NCBI GenBank assembly: GCA_030052745.1
Contig: JANBVO010000003.1
Span: forward strand, 744,001-808,000
Origin: Pleurostoma richardsiae
Taxonomy: Eukaryota; Ascomycota; Sordariomycetes; Calosphaeriales; Pleurostomataceae
Length of the DNA stretch: 64,000 bases
Direction of reading: 5' to 3'
Shown: piece by piece, positions 59,134 to 64,000 of the stretch
Layout: every line of letters starts with the position of its first letter
How positions within the stretch are numbered: the first letter of the stretch is position 1
Notes under the pieces: generated by a model
The model's database searches: none
The model's input: only the letters and a program-made list of their open reading frames with translations
Told to the model about the DNA's origin: nothing
Made by a program: the position numbers and the translations under genes

Positions 59134-62100
59134 ATGCATGTATCAACACGTACCAGGATTATTGTCTTTTTTCCCTCCGGTTTTTTCTTCTTCTAACATG
59201 ACTTGCGCCTCGACAGGTCGAAGCAACGACGTCTTCCCCTAAGTTGTCGCCTTCCCTTCCTCCTCGTGCACCCGCACAGGACGGCAACTTGCCGAGCTCT
59301 CCCGCATTGTCAAGTACCTCAACGGCCGACGGTGAACCTTCGTCGCCTGTTGTTCCACCGCTCCCTGCGCCCAAACTGCCAGCGCGAGCTTCAGAGTTTC
59401 TGCGTACGCCGCCCACGAAGCACGCAGTACCGGATAACCAATACGTTACTGCCAGCTGGGGTTCGCCGTACCCGCAGTCGGACAGCAACCACCTCCGGCG
59501 CGAAAGCTCCAGCAGCGAGGCATCAGAGGACTCGCCCATTCACCGTCTAGAGCTCCACACGCCTTTCCTCCGCCCGACCCCCTTGCTGGAGGAGGTGTTC
59601 ATAGCGGAGCATCAGCCTGCTTCTCTGGTCAGCGCCGCCGTCCTTGCTAATCGCGCAAGGCGGCCGACTCGTGGCCTCACTGAGGACTGGATCCGTCAGC
59701 ATACCGCTGCGGACGAGGAATCGGAACGTCGTCATTGGCTCAGTGACGGAGCCGACGATAGTGAGCACTCTTCACTGAGCGGCTCATTCTCCGGTGACGA
59801 CGCTGCTTGGCTGGAAGAGAAGGATCTCAGGACACCTAGGGCGAGTCTTGGTCCAGTTGAATATCTCCGTCGAGGATCTCGACAGCATCCGAGGAAGCGT
59901 TCCAGTACTGAGACCTTGAAGCAAGGAAATATCAGACGCTTGCCCGGGATCGAAGCCGTTAACATGGCGAGCCCCGAACTCGATAATGCGGCGCTTGATG
60001 GGCCGGTCGCTCACGCTCCGGCGGATATTGTGCCGGAAGCAGGATCCGCTGCCTTGGAGACTCCTAAGGGCGTGGATCAAGCAGGCATGAATGGCTCAGC
60101 AGCCGGAACGAAAATGGAGCTTGCTGTGCCGGCTACCCCGACGAAGCCGCAGGTCAAGCACGAGCCCGTGGCGACGCCACGGTTGAAGAAGAAAGTACCA
60201 TGGAAGGGCAGCAAGAATATTATGGTTTCGCTTCCACGGGACGACGCGAGGGGACAGCCCGGGAAGGCGCCATTGCCCTTGACTCATGCTGACATCGCCG
60301 GTATGCTCAAGTCATGGGAAGAACTCGGTTACAATATAGACGGCTTCGATCTAAATGATCCTGTGGGCTACACTCCTCTGCCTCGTGAGAACTATTCGCT
60401 GAGCCGAGATGCGTGGCCAAGCTTCGAGGATATGGAGAAGGAAAGAGCCCAACGCAGATTCAACGTCACGCTGCCTGACCTGAATGGTAAGTCTCTCAGA
60501 GCACCGTCTTGGAAGCCACGATATAATGCTGATACCTTTCTAGCTTGGAAGAAATATGTCGACGAGTTGACGGAAGCGAAACTGAGAGCATTAGGAGTCT
60601 CACTAGGAGACGAGGATCCGGCACCACCACCCTCGATATCTCCAGCGACTTCGGCCATGAGCCGCCAGGCATCTACGCAGTATCCTGCGCATCCATTCTC
60701 TCCTCCGATCCCGACTTCCTCCGCCTCGAGTGCCCACGCACCGCAGCAGTTCCCCTTCCCGATTCAGAGCCCTGGAATAACGTCAATGGCTTCACCGGTC
60801 TCCTTCAATGGGAAGCTCAACCCGCGTCAATCCATATCAATATCCCCGGGGGAACACCCATTCCCGTTCCCACTACCTCAGCAGCAGCCATCTCCGCATG
60901 GCATCCCTCCTCATCTGCTGCAGCAGGGACTCCATCGCCATGGTTCTCCGTCTCTTGCAAACCTGAGTTCGATCATGTCGCCTACGTCACCGTTTTCGCC
61001 TGACGTCTACCAACCGATGAATATGCATCAACGACATCAGTCAATGCAGTATCCAATGATGCCACAGCACTTGCAGCACTCTGCGAGGGCGTCGCCGCGG
61101 TTACAGGACCTTCGGGAAGTTGAGGAAGAGGCACAGAGCAAGAGCCCGTCCAAGACACCTGAGCCCACCAAATTCATTCATCACAATGCGAGCGCCAGCC
61201 TACAGAAAGAGATCGATGAGGCTGAGTACCATCTGGAGGAGCAGTTTCGTTCTCAGTTCGAGCATGATAAGGACTACAGCCCCCCCAACGAGACAGAGCT
61301 GCCGGGAGAACAGCAGGCCCAAGCCCATGCTCGGGAGTCTTCCGTCCAGTTTGCCACGCAACCTCCGCAGTTTGAGGGAAGCAAAGCAGAAGGACTCGTC
61401 CTGCATCACCCACAGCCTCATAGCAGAGGTCATTCGTTGTCCCAGAAATATTTCGTTGATCAGGATGAAGTCAGAGACAGCACAGATGAAGGAAGCCTAA
61501 ATCGGTCGAGACCATCGCAGGACAATGGCTCCGCCAAGACTGATGACGATATTGAGACGAACCCCAGCAACCTGGGAACGCCCATACTCACGTCTGGCCC
61601 GTTCGGCAAGTTGCCGCATCAGCGCTCTTTCTCAACGGCAAGCAACCCTTGGTCAGATGCCGGCTCTGCGGCTGGAGCACAGCGTCGGCCAAGTCATGGC
61701 AGCAAACCATCGCTGTCCAAGCTGAACGTCGAGGCACCCGAGTTCAAGTTCAATCCAGCCGGCTCAAGCGCTTTCAAGCCTACGCAGTTCGTATTCTCAA
61801 ACAACACATCCCAGCCTTCAGTCTTCCAGGCAGGATTCGCTGCACCAAACCCTCCTCTGTCTGCCAATTCTAGCCAGTTCAGCATCCCGAGCACAACTGC
61901 GTCCAAGATCAACGCGGCTGCACCTTCCTTCTCTCCTGGCCAGAGCGAGTTCAGCTTTTCCGCTTCTGTACCCAAGATTCGGCCCGACGCGCCCGCGTTC
62001 GTGCCTTTCCACTCCGTCTCGGACTCGGTGAATACTCCGAACATATCAGGCAATGAGAGCGGCGGCACCCGCGGCGGCTCCATCTTCGGTAACATCGATC

Positions 62101-64000
62101 TCAGCTTACCCGATATCGTGAAGCCGCCAAAGAAGTCGAAGGCCATTGAGATTGTCCGTCCTAGTAGCCGACACTCACCACCACGGGCCGAGGCTGTCGA
62201 GGAGGACAAAGACGGCCGTATTACTGATGAATCGAGGGTCAAGCGCTTTAGAGGTAGCAATGCACACGATGACGCCGTACCCCTCTTCGCCGAACCGACC
62301 CCGGAGCCGTTCATTGGAGTCGAGCCTGCGGTTGCAGCAGCCGAAGAGGATGTCGCAGTTGATGACAAGCCAGCTGAAGACGATGCTCCGCACCTTGATA
62401 CAGCTCTATCCTCTACGATCGTTTCCGAATCAACGGACACAAAGGATACCACTAGTCCTTCGGAGATCTCTCCCAACCAAAGCGCCATGAACTGGGCTCC
62501 ATTCGAGCTCAAAACTGATGCCGAGATCCAGGACTTCAATATTGCTAGACCCTTCGGTGAGGACAACTTTAAGCCACGCCATAAAAAGACGCTTTCCGCA
62601 ACCGCCAAACCATTCATGCCTGGCATGTCCTTTGGAACCTCATCTTCGGATGGAAGGGATGACTTGGCAGGTGGTGATGACATTAGAGAGACCATTGAGC
62701 AAGGCAATACCGAGTCGGTGACCGAACCCATGGAGAGCATCGAGACTACGGAACCAGACCGATCTGAGCCGAGCCCAACCCCCAAGCCTACTGCTCCTGG
62801 GCTGTCGCCGTCGAGGCTCGGGGCGTCGCCACCGCCAGCTCCACCCGCACCGGCCTCGAGGGGTCTGGCAGCCTCTCGCTTTGCTGCTGTAACACCATCC
62901 CCGCCTCCCAAGGCCCCTTCACGGTTTTCCGCGTCGCCCCCGGCTGTTTCTGAGGACGAACAACTGTCCCAGCGACAGAGTGAAGATGAGCAGTTGGTCT
63001 CACCTTTGGAGGTGGAAACGCAGGATTATGTCGAGGAGGCGGCGGCACAACCCGGAAGCCCGCCGGCAGCTGGTACTATTTCCGATGATGAAAGGGAACC
63101 AACATTCGAAGAGATTGATGCAATCATGCAACACATGAACGAGCAAGACCCAACCATGGGGGTCAACAAGATCGTCGAATCTCCGCGCTGGCGCCAGCCA
63201 AGCCCGGCAAAGCATATTTCTCTCGCAGCGGTTACGAATGAATCCCCTCTGCGCTTGCCTCCACAGAATATTTTCAGAAGCGATGCTCCAAGTCCTAGCC
63301 CGAGACAATACCGTGCCTTGCCTGGAGAGGTGCTGCCGCCGGTCCTCACGACCGAGTTGGAAGATCCCTTCGTGGACCCCCCACATAGCCCTCATCGCGG
63401 CAATACCAGTGAGAGCTTGCCTGCAAGTGACTGGGAGGGTGCCTTCTCTGATGAGGAGCAAGTCAAGCTCGACTCAAGGGCCAACTTCTTTGATGCTCGT
63501 GTCAACGAAGTTGTCGGCGGCCTTTTGGCTGCTAGGCTAGACCCGCTAGAGCACACATTGAGCAGCATCCAGAATGTTCTTGCTTCCATGTCTGGGCGGA
63601 CGCATTCTACTCGTCGCGAGCGACGCAGCACATCTGGCGAGCTCCAGATGAGCGACGCCGACGATGAGGATGATGAGATGCCTATTCCACGGCGCTCCAT
63701 GAGCCCTCGTAGGGACAGGAAAATGGAGCAAATACGTGTGGCCGTCCTTGATGCCTTAGCCGCTCAGCAACGCATTCAGCCGGTGGCGGCGCCTGCCCCA
63801 GAGTCAGAATCAAAGGATAGCCTGGTTTCAATTCTGAAGTCTGTTGAGGAGATGAAGGAGCAGTTCGGTCAGTCCCTCCACCTCGACTTCCGTGGTGAAG
63901 ACCTCCGCAATATCGTCGAAGAGGCCGTCGAGAGGCGTATGCCGCCAACGCCACAGCCTGTGATCGTGCCCGGTCAGGAAGACCTCAGCGAGAAATATAA
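59134..64000 (+). CDS. Very long low-complexity protein of unknown function, 3' end outside window
   Basis: The frame is open without a stop from 59217 to the right edge, apart from one 57-nt intron (60487-60543) that joins TLPDLN to AWKKYVDEL; more than 1570 aa are visible. I do not recognise the family. Conserved-looking islands in otherwise Ser/Pro/Glu-rich sequence are KNIMVSLPRDDARGQPGKAP, ADIAGMLKSWEELGYN, WKKYVDELTEAKLRALGVSLGDEDP and a C-terminal stretch near VNEVVGGLLAARLDPLEHTL. The middle has Phe-x-Phe patches (EFKFNPAG, FVFSNN, EFSFSAS). No membrane segment or signal peptide is seen. The start is uncertain: the main frame has a stop just before 59217, so the ATG must come from an upstream exon. 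ATG CAT at 59134-59139 before an intron ending at 59216 (branch CTAAC) is the best candidate. Confidence 0.7.

Noticed and set aside
1-64000. tRNA, rRNA, CRISPR array or virus-derived element anywhere in the window
   Set aside because: I looked for a B-box plus cloverleaf, regular spacer repeats, long terminal repeats and reverse-transcriptase or capsid motifs and found none convincing.

Overview
The window comes from the nuclear genome of a filamentous ascomycete (Pezizomycotina, most likely Sordariomycetes). Introns are mostly 47-90 nt with GT-AG ends and a CTRAY branch site about 8-20 nt before the acceptor. Conserved families (fungal-type tandem-duplicated phosphofructokinase, MED17, ATR/Mec1, COX16) read through cleanly, and several genes are fungus-specific (DUF8035-like, a fucose-lectin fold on a membrane anchor, a DUF7600-like F-box protein). 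Most conserved genes are split, so the coordinates given run from start codon to stop codon, with exons joined by eye from splice signals and reading frame.

Layout, left to right. 0-12 kb: the 3' end of a nucleotide pyrophosphatase/phosphodiesterase (+), a ULS1-type SWI2/SNF2-RING ATPase with two SUMO-interacting motifs (+), and an Arg/Pro-rich DUF8035-like protein (+). 12-21 kb: a membrane-anchored fucose-lectin-fold protein (-), an eight-segment membrane protein of unknown role recovered from four exons (+), and 6-phosphofructokinase (-). 21-35 kb: MED17 (+), a PARP-type zinc-finger protein with a Lys-rich tail (-), the 12-exon ATR/Mec1 checkpoint kinase (-) and COX16 (+), the last two head to head. 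35-47 kb: a gene-poor stretch with one small conserved-looking protein (+), a nine-exon GH35 beta-galactosidase containing a 6-nt microexon (-), a metal-dependent amidohydrolase (-) and a 231-aa orphan (-). 47-64 kb: a seven-exon F-box protein (-), a divergent PD-(D/E)XK-like protein (+), a Ser/Thr-rich single-pass surface protein (+), a small secreted Cys protein (+) and a very long low-complexity protein that leaves the right edge (+).

The genes look like ordinary core-genome neighbours rather than one pathway or cluster. Local themes are genome maintenance (ULS1, PARP-finger protein, ATR) and the cell surface or extracellular space (lectin, beta-galactosidase, mucin-like sensor, small secreted protein). 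I saw no tRNA or rRNA gene, no CRISPR array and no recognisable transposon or virus-derived element. No previously undescribed multi-gene system is evident. The most unusual items are the microexon next to the catalytic nucleophile in the GH35 gene, the SUMO-binding/RING architecture of the SNF2 protein, the CCAAT/E-box cluster in the pfkA-MED17 promoter, and several large proteins of unknown function.
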